Shown here: positions 26,361-35,264 of the stretch, piece by piece
Position numbering within the stretch: position 1 is the stretch's first letter
How the letters are laid out: each line of letters starts with the position of its first letter
Origin: Pseudodesulfovibrio thermohalotolerans
GTDB taxonomy: Bacteria > Desulfobacterota > Desulfovibrionia > Desulfovibrionales > Desulfovibrionaceae
Assembly (NCBI RefSeq): GCF_021353295.2
Contig: NZ_CP120635.1
Coordinates: forward strand, 3,377,501-3,441,500
DNA: 64,000 nucleotides
Reading direction: 5' to 3'
Made by a program: the position numbers and the translations under genes
Notes under the pieces: model-generated
Seen by the model: the letters and a program-made list of their open reading frames with translations, nothing else
Database searches by the model: none
Told to the model about the DNA's origin: nothing

Positions 26361-27356
26361 ATGAAAATTCAAGACATTTTATCTATTTTTCGGGACCTGG
26401 CTCCGGAAGAAAACCAAAGTTCCTGGGACAATTCCGGTGTGCAGGTGGCCGGGTCCGTCGACCGGACGGACAAGGTTGGCGTGGCCCTTGAGCCCACTCC
26501 GGCGGCGCTTTGCCGCTGCCTGGAATGGGGCGCGGACGCGGTAATCACGCACCATCCCCTGTACATGAAGCCCAAGGCTCCGGACACGGAAGGGATGTAC
26601 CTCGACGCGTTGCGAGCGGTCATCCGTTCCGGAAGCTGGCTTTACGCGGCCCACACGTCTCTGGACACCCGCCCGGGAGGCCCGGCCTTCTGGCTGGGAA
26701 AAGAGCTGGGGCTGACCGGAGGGAGGCTGCTCGAAGTGGAGCACGGCCGCGCGCCGGTTGAGGCTTCCTTCTACTGCGAGGAACCCATCACCCGGGAGGC
26801 CGCGGACATCTGGGCCAACCACGACGGGGTCCACTCGGTTTCCCAAAGCCGCACCGGCGAAGTCCGAGTGGTCTGCGACGAGCCGCACTGGCGCGGGTTG
26901 GCGGACAAGATCGAATTTTCCCTGGGCAAACGCCCCCTGTTCTACCTGCGCTCCCTGACCGCGCCGGTAAGGGAGGTCGGCTTCGGCGAGGCGGGCGAAC
27001 TGCCCGAGCCCATGGCCTTCGACGCCTTCATGGGCAAGCTGTCCGGTCTTATCCGGCGCGACGCCCTGCTGGTCGCCGGGCCCAAGCCCGAGACCGTCCG
27101 GACCGTGGCCTACTGCGGCGGTTCGGGGTCGAGCCTCATCGAGCGGGCCTCGCACGCCGGGGCCGACGTGTTCGTCACCGGGGACATGAAGTACCATCCG
27201 GCCGTTGAAACCCCGATCTGCGTGGTGGACGTGGGGCATTTCTCCCTGGAAGAGGAGATGATGCGCCGTTTCGCCCAGGAGCTGGATGAAGCCCTGCCGG
27301 AAGCCGAGGTCCGATTCTTCCCGGGCGAGGACCCGTTCACGGTGTACACGAGCTGA
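26361..27356 (+). CDS. Nif3-like dinuclear metal-centre protein
   Basis: A 331-residue YbgI/YqfO (Nif3) family protein. It binds two metal ions at the inner face of a toroidal hexamer. Metal-site motifs: WDNSGVQVA near the N-terminus, THHPLYM (the HHP signature), AAHTSLD, and the C-terminal VDVGHFSLEE. Between ~130 and 230 lies a small inserted domain (PII-like/YqfO-type region), making the protein longer than E. coli YbgI (~247) and close to Bacillus YqfO. The biochemical role is unsettled; some members are called GTP cyclohydrolase I type 2. It is 46 bp upstream of the zinc-ribbon gene, a conserved pairing in this bacterial group. Confidence 0.92.
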   Translation: MKIQDILSIFRDLAPEENQSSWDNSGVQVAGSVDRTDKVGVALEPTPAALCRCLEWGADAVITHHPLYMKPKAPDTEGMYLDALRAVIRSGSWLYAAHTSLDTRPGGPAFWLGKELGLTGGRLLEVEHGRAPVEASFYCEEPITREAADIWANHDGVHSVSQSRTGEVRVVCDEPHWRGLADKIEFSLGKRPLFYLRSLTAPVREVGFGEAGELPEPMAFDAFMGKLSGLIRRDALLVAGPKPETVRTVAYCGGSGSSLIERASHAGADVFVTGDMKYHPAVETPICVVDVGHFSLEEEMMRRFAQELDEALPEAEVRFFPGEDPFTVYTS

Positions 27357-27401
27357 CGGAAACACTTTTTCGTGATTTTAAATAGACAGAGAGGTTAATC
27401 C

Positions 27402-28142
27402 ATGTATCAGAAACAGATTGAGCAGTTGATCGTCCTTCAGGAAGTGGACGACGATATTCTCGAACTGACCAACGAGATCGAGCTTGCCCCCCAGGAGCTG
27501 GCCGACCTTGAGGGCCAGCTTGACGAATTCGAGGTTCGCCGCGGCCGGATCAACGAAAAAATGGGCATTCTCCAAGAGCAGAGGAAGAAGCTCTCCGACG
27601 AGATCGAAGAAGATGCCGGCAAGATCAAGAAGTCCAAGAATAAGCTGATGCTGGTGGGCAACACCAAGGAATACCACGCCATGATGCGCGAAATGGATTC
27701 CCTGGAGAAGCTCAACCGTATGCGCGACGACGAGCAGCAAGCCGTGCGTGAAGAGCTTCTGCGCCAGGACGAGGCCACCCAGACTCTCAACGACGAGATG
27801 AGCGGCGTGCAGGAACAGTACGAAGCGCTCAAGACCACCCTGGAAGAACGTCTTGACAAGGCCAACAAAAAGCTTGAATCCCTGAACCGCAAGCGCAAGA
27901 AGGCGTGCAAGGCCGTGCCGCCGCCGATCCTGGGCCGCTACGAGTTCATCCGCGAGCGCATGGAGCACCCGGTCATCGTGCCGGTCTCCGAAGGCGTATG
28001 TTCGGGCTGCCACATCATGATCCCGCCGCAGATCTACAACGACCTGCAGAAGGGACAGCAGATTCTGAGCTGCCCCAACTGCCAGCGGCTGATCTACTGG
28101 CAGGCGTTCGTGCAGCCGGACGGCTCGGCCGAAGAGAAATAA
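27402..28142 (+). CDS. Coiled-coil C4 zinc-ribbon protein (CT398-like)
   Basis: A 246-residue protein. Residues ~5-165 are a long antiparallel coiled coil rich in E/K/L/Q; residues ~185-232 are a zinc ribbon with CSGCH and CPNCQR (two CxxC pairs). This is the domain pattern of zf-RING_7/CT398, which in Chlamydia interacts with sigma-54 and a type III export protein; that link is known for the homologue only. Here a sigma-54 regulon and flagellar export genes are present in the window, so a similar link is possible. AGAGAGGTTAATCC precedes the ATG. It ends a few bases before rnpB. Confidence 0.88.
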   Translation: MYQKQIEQLIVLQEVDDDILELTNEIELAPQELADLEGQLDEFEVRRGRINEKMGILQEQRKKLSDEIEEDAGKIKKSKNKLMLVGNTKEYHAMMREMDSLEKLNRMRDDEQQAVREELLRQDEATQTLNDEMSGVQEQYEALKTTLEERLDKANKKLESLNRKRKKACKAVPPPILGRYEFIRERMEHPVIVPVSEGVCSGCHIMIPPQIYNDLQKGQQILSCPNCQRLIYWQAFVQPDGSAEEK

Positions 28143-28148
28143 CGACAC

Positions 28149-28516
28149 AAATCCGGAGTCGGGCAGGTCATCGCCGCGGTCAATGACCGGGGAGGAAAGT
28201 CCGGGCTCCGCAGGGCAGGACGCTGGGTAACTCCCAGGGGGAGCGATCCCCGTCAAGTGCAACAGAAAGCAGACCGCCTCCGGGGTTTCCCGGAGGTAAG
28301 GGTGAAACGGTGGGGTAAGAGCCCACCGGCTGTCGCGGTGACGCGGCAGGCCAGGTGAACTCCGTCCGGAGCAAGACCGAATAGGACAGCGTTTGAGGCC
28401 GGCCCGGCCGAAGCTGTCGGGTTGGTTGCTTGAACCGTCCGGTAACGGGCGGTCTAGAGGAATGATGACCACCCCGAAAGGGGGACAAAACCCGGCTTAT
28501 GACCGGCTCCGATTTG
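28149..28516 (+). ncRNA. rnpB: RNase P RNA (rnpB)
   Basis: Type A catalytic RNA of RNase P, ~365 bases. Conserved parts are clear: GAGGAAAGTCCGGGCTCC (P4 5' strand and CR-I), CAGAAAGCAGACCGCC, GTAAGGGTGAAACGGTG, GGTGAACTCC, GAGCAAGACCGAATAGG, AGAGGAATGATGACC, and ACAAAACCCGGCTTA (P4 3' strand). P1 is closed by AAATCCGGAGTCGG at the 5' end with CCGGCTCCGATTT at the 3' end. End positions are within a few bases. It begins only ~6 bases after the zinc-ribbon stop codon. Confidence 0.97.
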
Positions 28517-28523
28517 TGTTACC

Positions 28524-28562
28524 GCGCGGGGGAGGCAATCCTCCCCCGTGCGCCAATTTTTT
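28524..28562 (+). terminator. Rho-independent terminator of rnpB
   Basis: CGGGGGAGG/CCTCCCCCG with loop CAAT, then TGCGCCAATTTTTT. The U-run is offset by nine bases from the stem. Confidence 0.75.
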
Positions 28563-28587
28563 CACTGGCAACATCAGGGACCGCACC

Positions 28588-29772
28588 ATGAACGACATCT
28601 GGGGCATCATCCTGGCCGCCGGGGCCGGGACCCGCCTGGCCGAGGCCACGGGCGGCGAGCGCAAGCAATACCTTGAGTACAAGGGCGCGCCGCTGTTCTG
28701 GCACTGCGCGCGGACGTTCTCCAGAGCGGCCGGAATCCGCGGGCTTGTCTTCGTCTTCCCGCCCGAAGACCTCCCCTCCAAGGAAAAGCAGCTCCGCCAA
28801 TTTTTCAGGACCGAAGAACTGGGCGTGCAGTGGATCGCGGTCCCGGGCGGCGACCGGCGGCAGGATTCCGTCCGCAACGGAATCGCGGCCCTGCCGCGCG
28901 AATGCGGCCGGGTGCTTGTCCACGACTCGGCCCGCCCCTTTGCCTCGGCGCGCCTCGTCGCGGGGCTCATCGAGGCCCTTGAATCCGGCGCGCGCGGCGT
29001 CATCCCGGCCATCCCGGTGACCGACACGGTCAAAAAAGTGGCCGGAAACACCGTGGCCGAGACCCTTGACCGCGCCGAACTGGCCGCCGTACAGACGCCC
29101 CAGGCGTTCGAGGCCGCACTTCTGAAAGAGGCCCACGACCGCGCTCTGGCCGAGGACTGGGAAGTCACGGATGACGCCTCCATGGTCGAACGGCTGGCCG
29201 AAGTGGCCGTCATTCCCGGCGAGGCCGCCAACGTCAAGATCACCGTGCCCGAAGACCTCAAGCGGCTTGAGGCGTCCCGCGTCACGGTCCCCTGCACGGG
29301 CTGGGGATACGACGTGCACCGCTACGGCGGGACGGGCGACCGGCCCATGGTCCTGGGCGGCGTGCCCATTCCCGGCGGACCGGCCATCGTGGCCCACTCC
29401 GACGGCGACGTGCTGCTGCACGCCCTGGCCGACGCCATCCTCGGCACCTTCGGCGGCGGCGACATCGGCACCCATTTCCCGGACAACGATCCGAATTTCG
29501 ACAACGCGGACAGCGGCATTCTCCTGCGCGAGGTCCTGACCATGGCCGAGCGGGCCGGGAACCGCATCGTCCACGCTGACCTGACCGTCATCGCCCAGGT
29601 CCCGCGCCTGGCCCCGCACGCTCCCCAAATCGCCAAGAACCTCGCCAGGCTCCTCGGGCTGGAGCCCCATCAGGTCAACTTCAAGGCCACCACCGAGGAA
29701 AAGCTCGGCTTCACCGGCGAGAAAAAAGGCATCAAGGCCGTGGCGACCGTCACCGCCCTGAGGGAGATGTAA
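28588..29772 (+). CDS. ispDF: Bifunctional IspD/IspF (MEP pathway)
   Basis: A 394-residue fusion catalysing two non-adjacent steps of isoprenoid synthesis. Residues 1-~228 are IspD (2-C-methyl-D-erythritol-4-phosphate cytidylyltransferase): ILAAGAGTRL, GGDRRQDSVRNG, VLVHDSARPF, VQTPQAF. Residues ~232-394 are IspF (MECDP synthase): GYDVHRYG and HSDGDVLLHALADA for the metal ligands, THFPDNDP, and FKATTEEKLGFTGE near the C-terminus. The fusion is common in delta/epsilon/alpha-proteobacteria; the intermediate IspE step must be elsewhere. The ATG has AGGGA eight bases upstream. It is followed after 2 bases by the next gene. Confidence 0.96.
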   Translation: MNDIWGIILAAGAGTRLAEATGGERKQYLEYKGAPLFWHCARTFSRAAGIRGLVFVFPPEDLPSKEKQLRQFFRTEELGVQWIAVPGGDRRQDSVRNGIAALPRECGRVLVHDSARPFASARLVAGLIEALESGARGVIPAIPVTDTVKKVAGNTVAETLDRAELAAVQTPQAFEAALLKEAHDRALAEDWEVTDDASMVERLAEVAVIPGEAANVKITVPEDLKRLEASRVTVPCTGWGYDVHRYGGTGDRPMVLGGVPIPGGPAIVAHSDGDVLLHALADAILGTFGGGDIGTHFPDNDPNFDNADSGILLREVLTMAERAGNRIVHADLTVIAQVPRLAPHAPQIAKNLARLLGLEPHQVNFKATTEEKLGFTGEKKGIKAVATVTALREM

Positions 29773-29774
29773 CC

Positions 29775-30656
29775 GTGTCCGGCCTGACGAAGTTCCTCGC
29801 CTCCTTCGCCATCTTCGCGACCATCTGCTTTTTCGGGCTGAAATGGTACGTCAACTCCGAGGTGGACAAGGAGCTGACGCGCACCGTGGCCGAGACGCCC
29901 GGCCTGGCCCTGTCCTATTCCGACCTGTCCGTGGACATCACGAACCACGCGGTGATCCTGGAGGGAGTGGACGCCCTGTTCCCCTCTGGACAGCATCTCC
30001 AGGCCGACTCCGTGCGCATCTCCGCCTTTGACCGGGACAACCCCATTCCCCATTACGCGACCATCTCGGCCAAGGGGCTGACCATTCCCGCGACCCCGCA
30101 AAATTTCGGCGAATGGGCCGGGTACATCAAGAGCCTCGGCATTGAGGCCCTGTCCGGAACCGGGGCTCTCGACTACGCCTTCGCCCCCGAGACAGGCATC
30201 CTGAAACTCAAGGAACTGTCCCTGGACGACCCCAAGCTCGGCTCGCTGAGCCTGACCGGAGCCCTGGACAACATCAACCTCGCGGGTTTCCGGCCGGAAC
30301 AAAGCTTCGCGCTGGGCATCCGCACGGCAGTGCTCCATTTCCGGAACCGTGAATTCATGCGGCTGATCGGCTCGGACTGGTCCAGAAAAACAGGCATGTC
30401 CGAGGCCGTCACCCTGAGCCACATCAACGCGGAACTCGACGGGCTGGCCGCCTACGCCGAGACCCAAGGCAACGAACCGGCCCGCGAATTCATGCTCGGC
30501 CTGAAACGGTTCCTGAACGACCCCGGCACCCTGACCATGTCCGCCAATCCGGCGGAATCCGTGCCCGTGCTCTATTTCTTCATGGGGCGCGACATGTTCG
30601 AGAATCTCGACCTGCTGAACGTCCACGTGGAAACCGGCCCTGCCGACGGAATCTGA
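29775..30656 (+). CDS. Signal-anchored periplasmic protein, AsmA-like, unknown
   Basis: A 293-residue protein of unknown job. An N-terminal hydrophobic helix (~5-24, FLASFAIFATICFFGLKWYV) anchors it; the rest is predicted outside the inner membrane. The pattern of beta-strands with repeated D-L-S/G-x-L elements (LSYSDLSVDITNHAVIL, LGSLSLTGALDNINLAGF) is like AsmA/DUF748-type proteins that bridge the envelope. The start is GTG two bases after ispDF, so it is co-transcribed. It contains no catalytic motif I can name. The only hint of function is operon order between ispDF and cysS. Confidence 0.65.
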   Translation: MSGLTKFLASFAIFATICFFGLKWYVNSEVDKELTRTVAETPGLALSYSDLSVDITNHAVILEGVDALFPSGQHLQADSVRISAFDRDNPIPHYATISAKGLTIPATPQNFGEWAGYIKSLGIEALSGTGALDYAFAPETGILKLKELSLDDPKLGSLSLTGALDNINLAGFRPEQSFALGIRTAVLHFRNREFMRLIGSDWSRKTGMSEAVTLSHINAELDGLAAYAETQGNEPAREFMLGLKRFLNDPGTLTMSANPAESVPVLYFFMGRDMFENLDLLNVHVETGPADGI

Positions 30657-30699
30657 TCGAAGTCGAAATATTCCAATGAAATAAAAATGGAGTAATCCA

Positions 30700-32157
30700 A
30701 TGAGAATCTACAACACCCTCAAGCGGCGGAAGGAAGAATTCACCCCGGCCAACAACAACGACGTCAACATGTACGTCTGCGGCATCACGGCCTACGATTT
30801 CTGTCACATCGGACACGCCCGCTCCAGCGTGGTCTTCGACGTGCTCTACCGCTACCTCAAGCACGAGGGATACAACGTCAACTTCATCCGCAACTTCACG
30901 GATATCGACGACAAGATCATCAATCGCGCCAACGAGGTGGGCAAGCGGGCCGATGAGATCGCCGAGCGGTTCATCAACGAGTTCTACGTGGACATGGACA
31001 GGCTGAACATCCTCCGGCCCACGGTGGAGCCCAAGTGCACCGAGCACATCCCCGAAATGATCGCGCTGACCCAGCGGCTCATCGACAAGGGCCACGCCTA
31101 CGCCACCGAGTCCGGCGACGTGTATTTCAAGGTCCGCTCCTTTGACGGCTACGGCAAGCTGTCCGGCCGGAACATCGACGAGCTTGAATCCGGCGCGCGC
31201 ATAGCTCCCGGCGAGCAGAAAGAGGACCCGCTCGACTTCGCCCTGTGGAAAGGCGCCAAGCCCGGCGAACCGTCCTGGGAATCACCCTGGGGCAAGGGCC
31301 GTCCCGGCTGGCACCTCGAATGCTCGGCCATGTCCGAAAAATATTCCTCCCTGCCGCTGGATATCCACGGCGGCGGACAGGACCTCTCCTTCCCCCACCA
31401 CGAGAACGAGGTCGCCCAGTCCGAGGCCGCCACGGGCAAACCGTTCGCCAACTACTGGGTGCACAACGGCTTCGTCCAGATCAACTCCGAGAAGATGTCC
31501 AAATCCCTGGGCAACTTCTTCACCATCCGGGACATCCTGGCCAAGTTCCTGCCCGAGACCCTGCGCTACTTCTTGCTGACCATGCACTACCGCAGCCCGC
31601 TGGACTTCTCCTTCGACGCCCTTGAAGAAGCGGAAAAGGGCCTCAAGCGCATCTACTCCGCCCTGCGCCAGATCGACGCCGAGCTGGCCAAGGAAAAGTG
31701 GAAGAAATCGCCGTTCCCCGAGGAACTGACCAGCGAACTCGACACCCTCGAAAAGAGCTTCGCCGAGGCCATGGCCGACGACCTCAACACCGCCGGAGCG
31801 CTGGGCCACGTCTTCTCCGCCATCCGCCTGGCCGGGCGCGTGGCCGAGGACAAGAACCTCCGCAAGTCCGAAGGCGGCCGCGACCTCTTCGCCCGCATCA
31901 AGCGGGACATGGCCGAGTGGGCCGAGGTTCTCGGCATCTTCGAGCGCGATCCTGCCGAGTTCCTCCTTGAGCTGCGCGACTGCCGCGCCGCCCGCGCCGG
32001 CATCGATCCGGCCAAGGTCCAGGAACTCCTCGACGCCCGCGCCCAGGCCCGCAAGGACAAGGACTTCGACAAGTCCGACGCCATCCGCGACGAGCTCGCC
32101 GCCATGCAGGTGGAAGTTCACGACACCCCCCAGGGCGCGACCTGGGACGTCCTCTAA
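30700..32157 (+). CDS. cysS: Cysteinyl-tRNA synthetase
   Basis: A 485-residue class I aminoacyl-tRNA synthetase. The zinc-site Cys is in YVCGITAYD, HIGH is GHIGHARS, the other Zn ligands are in GWHLECSAMS and PHHENEVAQSE, and KMSKS is intact (EKMSKSLGN). The C-terminal helical domain ends with KDFDKSDAIRDELAAMQVEV, typical of CysRS. Length matches the family. The ATG follows AATGGAGTAATCCA. A perfect hairpin lies just downstream. Confidence 0.98.
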   Translation: MRIYNTLKRRKEEFTPANNNDVNMYVCGITAYDFCHIGHARSSVVFDVLYRYLKHEGYNVNFIRNFTDIDDKIINRANEVGKRADEIAERFINEFYVDMDRLNILRPTVEPKCTEHIPEMIALTQRLIDKGHAYATESGDVYFKVRSFDGYGKLSGRNIDELESGARIAPGEQKEDPLDFALWKGAKPGEPSWESPWGKGRPGWHLECSAMSEKYSSLPLDIHGGGQDLSFPHHENEVAQSEAATGKPFANYWVHNGFVQINSEKMSKSLGNFFTIRDILAKFLPETLRYFLLTMHYRSPLDFSFDALEEAEKGLKRIYSALRQIDAELAKEKWKKSPFPEELTSELDTLEKSFAEAMADDLNTAGALGHVFSAIRLAGRVAEDKNLRKSEGGRDLFARIKRDMAEWAEVLGIFERDPAEFLLELRDCRAARAGIDPAKVQELLDARAQARKDKDFDKSDAIRDELAAMQVEVHDTPQGATWDVL

Positions 32158-32166
32158 CCAATCAGC

Positions 32167-32209
32167 AAGGGCCGGGAACAGGGCGAACAACCTCCCTTTC
32201 CCGGCCCTT
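32167..32209 (+). terminator. Hairpin after cysS
   Basis: AAGGGCCGGGA / TCCCGGCCCTT, 11-bp perfect stem, 21-base loop, no U-run. Probable transcript end; U-less so moderate confidence. Confidence 0.5.
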
Positions 32210-32302
32210 ATCCGCCTCTCCCAAGGCTCGCGGCCCCTCCGGCAAACCGAGCTTCGCCCCCCTGTTTCTTGACCGGATGAACGCTTTCCCCTACATGGAG
32301 AC

Positions 32303-33031
32303 ATGTTCGCTTCATCACCCTTTCGACGGATAATCCCGGCCGTGCTCGCGGCCGTACTCCTGCTCCCGGCACTGGCCTTTGCCCACCCCCACGCCTTTGT
32401 GGCGGCCGACGTCACCTTTGTTTTCGACGAGGAAGGACTGGCGGGCATTCACCAGCGGTGGGACATGGACGAAATGCTGACCGCCAGTATCCTCGACCTC
32501 ATACAAAAATATGACGGTGGCCCGCTCACGCCCGCCGAAGCCAAGGCCGTTGAGAGCGAGAGCTTCAAGCTCATCAAGGAATACGACTACTTCACGCACA
32601 TCCGCATCGACGGCAAGCCGTTCCGGGCGCAATGGGCCACCGACTTCAGGGTGGAGCTCAACGACCGCAAGATGGTCTGGCACTTCACCATTCCGTGCCA
32701 CGTCAAGGCGGCCGACCGCAATCGGGAGATCGTGGTCGGCGTGTTCGACGAATCCTTCTACACCTTCGTCACCTACGCCTCCGAAAACGGGCCGACCATA
32801 GACCCCACGGCCGACCCCCTGTATCTCAACGCCGACGCCCCGGCCTCGCCGGACGACTTCCAGCGGTTCTCCAGCCACGTCAAGCTCGGCAGCTTTTCGG
32901 GAAAAATCCGGACGGACGGCCCCACAGACCTATTCGAGCTGAACACGGATGTCCGCACCATGCCGTCCATGGCCTACTATTATGAACAAATCGTTCCCGA
33001 AGCGCTCATCGTGAATTTCCGGAGGCCGTGA
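32303..33031 (+). CDS. DUF1007 periplasmic protein (metal transport partner)
   Basis: A 242-residue exported protein of the DUF1007 family, which almost always neighbours NicO/RcnA-type nickel-cobalt permeases. Signal peptide ~1-27 (RRIIPAVLAAVLLLPALAFA), mature protein begins HPHAFV, whose histidines are a plausible Ni/Co ligand. FDEEGLAGIHQRWDMDEM is the family core. Its stop overlaps the GTG start of the permease gene (GTGA), so the two are translationally coupled. In sulfate reducers Ni supply matters for hydrogenases and CODH; the direction of transport is not settled from sequence. Confidence 0.85.
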   Translation: MFASSPFRRIIPAVLAAVLLLPALAFAHPHAFVAADVTFVFDEEGLAGIHQRWDMDEMLTASILDLIQKYDGGPLTPAEAKAVESESFKLIKEYDYFTHIRIDGKPFRAQWATDFRVELNDRKMVWHFTIPCHVKAADRNREIVVGVFDESFYTFVTYASENGPTIDPTADPLYLNADAPASPDDFQRFSSHVKLGSFSGKIRTDGPTDLFELNTDVRTMPSMAYYYEQIVPEALIVNFRRP

Positions 33032-33987
33032 TCCGTTCCCCCGCATTCCCCGTCCTGCTTCTCGGGCTGGTCCTCGCCTGCCTGATGCTCGCCTGTTCGG
33101 TCCCCGTTGGCATGGCCAAGGCCGGGCTTGCCGCGCCAAACCCCTTCACATCCTCGGCCGGCGCCCAAAAACACGACACGTCCGAAAGCGGCCTGCTTTC
33201 GCCCCTTGCCCCTGTCATGGCAAAAATAGCGACCTGGCAGAACACCCTGCGCCAGGGCATGAGCCAATCCGCCGAGTCCATCCGCGAAAATCCCCTGGGC
33301 AAGGCGTTCTGGGTCTTCATGGCGCTGGCCTTCGCCTATGGCGTGGCGCACGCACTGGGCCCCGGACACGGCAAGGTCCTGGCCGCCTCATACTTCCTCT
33401 ATCGGGACGCGCCGCCCCGGCAGGCGTTGATCTACGCCTATCTGTCCATGCCCCTGCATGTGCTCTCGGCCACGGTCCTGGTCCTGGGCGGGAAATACCT
33501 GTTCAAGATGTCGGCCTCGCGGGCCGTGGACGACATGGGCCAAATCCTGCAAAACGTCAGCTACGGATTGCTTGCGATCATGGGACTGTGCATGTTGGCC
33601 GGTGTCCTTTGGAACTGCCGCAAACCCGATCGGGAACCCGCCCCCCGACCCACAAGCTCGAATTCCCCGAAAAGCCTCGTCGGCCTGGCCCTGGCCACGG
33701 GCCTCGTCCCATGCCCCGGCGCCGCGCTGGTGCTCATTTTCAGCATAGCCCTCGGCATCACCCCCGCCGGAGTCGCCGCCATGGTCGCCATCGCCCTCGG
33801 CATGGGCCTCTCCCTGGCCACAGTCTCCCTGCTGACCATAAAATTCCGAGACACCGCGCTCGCCCTCATGCAAAACAGCTCGCCGCTGCTGCGGACCGGA
33901 CAATGCATCCTCTCCCTGGCCGGAGCGCTCATTGTCTTCGCCACCGGCAGCCTGCTCCTTCTCGGCTCCCTGCTCGATCTCGCCTGA
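33028..33987 (+). CDS. NicO/RcnA-type nickel-cobalt transporter
   Basis: A 319-residue membrane permease of the NicO superfamily with 6-7 predicted helices. The signature HALGPGHGKVLAASYF (H-x4-GHG) is present after a ~90-residue periplasmic N-terminal extension, which itself follows a signal-anchor. A second conserved motif GLVPCPGAALVLIF is in the C-half. The start is GTG overlapping the DUF1007 stop. The gene ends 20 bp before element B and its 22-base G tract. Either uptake or efflux is possible. Confidence 0.88.
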   Translation: MIRSPAFPVLLLGLVLACLMLACSVPVGMAKAGLAAPNPFTSSAGAQKHDTSESGLLSPLAPVMAKIATWQNTLRQGMSQSAESIRENPLGKAFWVFMALAFAYGVAHALGPGHGKVLAASYFLYRDAPPRQALIYAYLSMPLHVLSATVLVLGGKYLFKMSASRAVDDMGQILQNVSYGLLAIMGLCMLAGVLWNCRKPDREPAPRPTSSNSPKSLVGLALATGLVPCPGAALVLIFSIALGITPAGVAAMVAIALGMGLSLATVSLLTIKFRDTALALMQNSSPLLRTGQCILSLAGALIVFATGSLLLLGSLLDLA

Positions 33988-34008
33988 CAGCCTCTTCCGT
34001 GATTGCGC

Positions 34009-34301
34009 GCCTCCGGCGGGGGGGGGGGGGGGGGGGGGGCGGGCGGGGGACGGGGAGGAAAAACCCTTTGAAAAGGGTTCTTTCCTCCCCTTCCCCCCCG
34101 GACCCCCAACCCCTCCTTTTCCTAAACTCTTTATAGCCGCTTCGCGGTTCGCGCACGCCATAGGAAAAGGGTTCTTTACGAAGAATTAGGAATGGAAGGA
34201 AAGACACGCCGTCCGCACTTGCCGAAAGCGCGCTAAAAAGCTTTGAAGGGGAGTCCAGAGGGGAAACTTTCTCGAAAGTTTCCCCTCTGGCCGCCGGAGG
34301 C
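34009..34301. mobile_element. Non-coding element B with GCCTCCGGCGG terminal inverted repeats
   Basis: A 293-bp relative of element A. Ends GCCTCCGGCGG / CCGCCGGAGGC (11 bp). Inside are the same parts: hairpin GGGGAGGAA ... TTCCTCCCC around CCCTTTGAAAAGGG, CCTAAACTCTTTATAGCCGCTTCGCGG, then hairpin CCAGAGGGGAAACTTT/AAAGTTTCCCCTCTGG. The right end lies two bases before the rsmG stop codon, so it also fills the 3' gap of rsmG. The left end carries a 22-G tract. No gene inside. Confidence 0.72.
34018..34039 (+). repeat. 22-base poly-G tract
   Basis: An uninterrupted run of 22 G residues at the left end of element B, where element A has only GGCGGCC-GGGG. Such runs slip during replication and are also prone to assembly error. 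It lies outside coding sequence, 30 bases after the NicO stop codon. Confidence 0.9.
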
Positions 34302-34302
34302 A

Positions 34303-34980
34303 TCACACCACCCGGAAGGACCAGAAAAACCGCTCGCCGCCCGCCGCGGGGTAGCTCGCCGCATCGCCGAGCTGCCAGCCTTCGGGAATGGCCGTTTCGG
34401 CCGGGGGCGGGTCATTGGAGAGAATCACGGCCACACCAGCGCGTTCGCCGTCGCGGCGAAGCATGGGCCGGATGAAATCGAGGAGTTTTTCCCAGGGCAT
34501 GAAGGCGCGGCTGAGAATGAGGTCGGCGGTCGCCTGGTGGCCGGATTTGGAAAGCCGGTCCAGCGCGTCTTCGGCCCGGCCAGCGAAAACATTGGTGCCG
34601 GGCAGCTTGAGCCGTCCCAGAACGCTTTTCATGAAAGTGGCCCGTTTTTCGCGCACCTCAACCAGCCAGTACTCGCCCTCCTGCCAGAGGACGCGCAAGG
34701 GGATGCCGGGCAATCCGGCTCCGGCCCCGAAATCCAGACAAAGCGGGCGTTCGGGAAGCCGCAATCCGGCCGTGAAATCGGCCAGGAACAGGGAGTCCAC
34801 CACCAGTCTGTCGAAGACGGTCTGCCAGTCGGACGGTCCCACGAGATTCATCTTGCGGTTCCATTTGATGAGTTGATCCAGGTAGGCGGCAAGCTGCTCG
34901 GCCTGGGCCGTGGTCACGGAGCGGCCCAACTTGCGGGCGGCGGCCAGCACGGCCTCGGGAGTGGGACGGGTATCGGGCAT
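34303..34980 (-). CDS. rsmG: 16S rRNA (guanine-527-N7) methyltransferase RsmG
   Basis: A 225-residue class I SAM-dependent rRNA methyltransferase (GidB). SAM motif: LCLDFGAGAGLPGIPL; family helix before it: WNRKMNLVGPSDWQTVFDRLV; LVEVREKRATFMKSV is motif II. The length is usual. The stop codon lies two bases beyond the end of element B. The start at 34980 has GGGCATGGG-type sequence but no strong Shine-Dalgarno (TCTCCTGCCC antisense gives GGGCAGGAGA upstream). topA lies 284 bp upstream on the same strand. Confidence 0.94.
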   Translation of the reverse strand: MPDTRPTPEAVLAAARKLGRSVTTAQAEQLAAYLDQLIKWNRKMNLVGPSDWQTVFDRLVVDSLFLADFTAGLRLPERPLCLDFGAGAGLPGIPLRVLWQEGEYWLVEVREKRATFMKSVLGRLKLPGTNVFAGRAEDALDRLSKSGHQATADLILSRAFMPWEKLLDFIRPMLRRDGERAGVAVILSNDPPPAETAIPEGWQLGDAASYPAAGGERFFWSFRVV

Positions 34981-35264
34981 GGGCAGGAGATACTTTTTTT
35001 CCCGAAAACAATCCAGCCCCTCAAACAGGAAGGCCGCTCGGGGGAGAGCGGCCTTCTCGGAGGATGTAGGGTGTGACGTTCGGACGGCAATGGCGACCGC
35101 CCTTTGGTAGAGAATGTGTCATGCGCGGCGGGGGAGGTCATGCCCCGCTCACGCCTTCCTTCTACCTGAGGGCAAGCTCGAAAACATTGACCTGGATCAA
35201 CAATCCGAACTTTTTTTGGCAAAACGACAGGGCAGGCAAGGATAGCTCCCGCCGGATGCCGCGC

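Noticed and set aside
34914..35222. 102-codon minus-strand frame between rsmG and topA
   Set aside because: No Shine-Dalgarno, Pro/Arg/Ser-rich low-quality composition, and it overlaps the rsmG start.
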